Shown here: positions 6,345 to 7,210 of the stretch, one piece after another | Layout: the number at the start of each line of letters is the position of its first letter | Numbering within the stretch: the first letter of the stretch is position 1 | NCBI GenBank assembly: GCA_027080405.1 | Contig: JALWSL010000221.1 | Coordinates: forward strand, 1 to 7,210 | DNA length: 7,210 nucleotides | Source of the DNA: Planctomycetaceae bacterium | GTDB lineage: Bacteria > Planctomycetota > Planctomycetia > Planctomycetales > Planctomycetaceae | Direction: 5' to 3' | Program-made: the position numbers and the translations under genes | The notes under the pieces: generated by a model | Told to the model about the DNA's origin: nothing | What the model saw: the letters and a program-made list of their open reading frames with translations, nothing else | The model's database searches: none

Positions 6345-7210
6345 TTAATCCACAAATACGAATTCATTGGAAGCAAGAAGGGCGTGGGCCAATCGTTGCC
6401 AGGGAGTTGTCTTCGATTCCTTCTCCTGTTTCTTTTGCGATTCGATATAATTGATCGCGAGTTCGATCTCCTCCGGTTGAGGTGATCGGGAAAAAATCCG
6501 TCGATACAGAAACTGAACCCGCTCCCGATCATTCGGGGCAGAAACAAATCCCTTCATCGATGTCAACGCGATGGCCCGATCCTGAATGAAATCCGAATTC
6601 AACGCGAACAGCGTCTGTTGTGGCACGTTCGTCTCTGGTCTTTTGGCGGTGCAGGTGCTCGAATCGGCTGCATCGAACGTGCTGGCCAGGCTGGAGACGA
6701 TATCGCGGTTGATAAAGCCGTAAACGGTTCGTCGGGGGATCGTCTTTTTCGCGTACAAATCAAATGGCCGCCCCCCAATGCCGGGGTTTAATTCGCCTGA
6801 AACAGCCAGCATCGAATCCCGCATCGCTTCGAGATCGAGTTTTCTACGAGGCATCCGCCAAAGCAGTCTGTTATCGGGATCAATCAGCCTCGCCTCACGG
6901 TTTTCGATCGAACCTTGCTGATACACCGCAGAGAGCATGATCCGTTTGTGCATTTTTTTCATCGACCAGCCATCTTCCTGAAACGTGACTGCCAGATAAT
7001 CAAGCAACTTTGGGTGTGTCGGAGGATCGCCCCGCGTGCCGAAATCGTCTGGAGTGCGAACCAGTCCGCGACCAAAATGATGCTGCCAAATCCAGTTGAC
7101 AATCACCCGGGTTGTCAGCGGGTTCGATGGATCGACAATCGCCTCGGCCAACGCCAGCCTTCTTTTTCCAGCCGGAAAGGTGGTTTCCTTTCCCCCGGAC
7201 AGGGCAGTCA
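6345..7210 (-). CDS. DUF1553 (PSD1) domain protein, C-terminal 287 residues
   Basis: C-terminal part of a planctomycete-type DUF1553/PSD1 protein; the 5' end is outside the window. The open frame continues unbroken to the window edge (RRLALAEAIVDPSNPL directly precedes the core). PSD1 hallmarks in order: NPLTTRVIVNWIWQHHFGRGLV (residues 29-50 of this fragment), TPDDFGTRGDPPTHPKLLDYL (52-72), KRIMLSAVYQQ (88-98), RRKLDLEAMRDSMLAVSG (121-138), RRTVYGFINR (159-168), VPQQTLFALNSDF (195-207), and the terminal HALLASNEFVFVD. Full-length members usually carry DUF1549 and often cytochrome-c-like or carbohydrate-binding modules before this domain, which here would lie beyond 7210. Biochemical role is unknown. 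It is the upstream partner of the DUF1501 gene, and the two families occur together very often in Planctomycetota. A TTG at 7151 codes for an internal leucine, not a start. Confidence 0.93.
   Translation of the reverse strand, partial: TALSGGKETTFPAGKRRLALAEAIVDPSNPLTTRVIVNWIWQHHFGRGLVRTPDDFGTRGDPPTHPKLLDYLAVTFQEDGWSMKKMHKRIMLSAVYQQGSIENREARLIDPDNRLLWRMPRRKLDLEAMRDSMLAVSGELNPGIGGRPFDLYAKKTIPRRTVYGFINRDIVSSLASTFDAADSSTCTAKRPETNVPQQTLFALNSDFIQDRAIALTSMKGFVSAPNDRERVQFLYRRIFSRSPQPEEIELAINYIESQKKQEKESKTTPWQRLAHALLASNEFVFVD

Overview
The window most likely comes from a planctomycete. The right third carries a DUF1553 (PSD1) gene followed by a DUF1501 gene with a twin-arginine signal. That gene pair is greatly expanded in Planctomycetota and occurs in some related PVC bacteria. 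Base composition is close to balanced by eye, most starts lack a strong Shine-Dalgarno sequence, and nothing suggests foreign DNA, insertion sequences, tRNA or rRNA genes, or CRISPR.

Layout. (1) Positions 1-1316, minus strand: the first 438 residues of a cytoplasmic sensor kinase with three PAS-type segments and a coiled coil. It is cut by the window edge just before the expected phospho-acceptor histidine box. A possible 31-residue leader ORF (1321-1416, minus) ends 4 bases before the kinase start. (2) Positions 1417-1494: a short divergent control region. (3) Positions 1495-4855, plus strand: three genes in one direction. These are an enolase-superfamily protein of the muconate-lactonizing/epimerase type, a protein-L-isoaspartate O-methyltransferase (pcm), and an M20-family zinc peptidase/deacylase. 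All three retain the catalytic or ligand residues expected of active enzymes. The gaps (74 and 167 bases) allow a loose operon but do not prove one. (4) Positions 4856-4943: a short convergent gap, A-rich on the plus strand. (5) Positions 4944-7210, minus strand: a tightly coupled two-gene unit, DUF1553 (5' end outside the window) then DUF1501, with only 3 bases between stop and start.

How the genes may work together. The DUF1553/DUF1501 pair is very probably one exported functional unit of unknown biochemistry. The enolase-like, Pcm and M20 trio could share a theme of handling modified or damaged amino acids and peptides; this is inference from family memberships and orientation only. The kinase is divergently transcribed from the trio and might respond to a related signal, but no response regulator is visible. 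I found no clearly new multi-gene system. The best leads are the cysteine cluster in the kinase's second PAS-type segment, the small leader ORF, and the unassigned substrates of the enolase-like and M20 enzymes.
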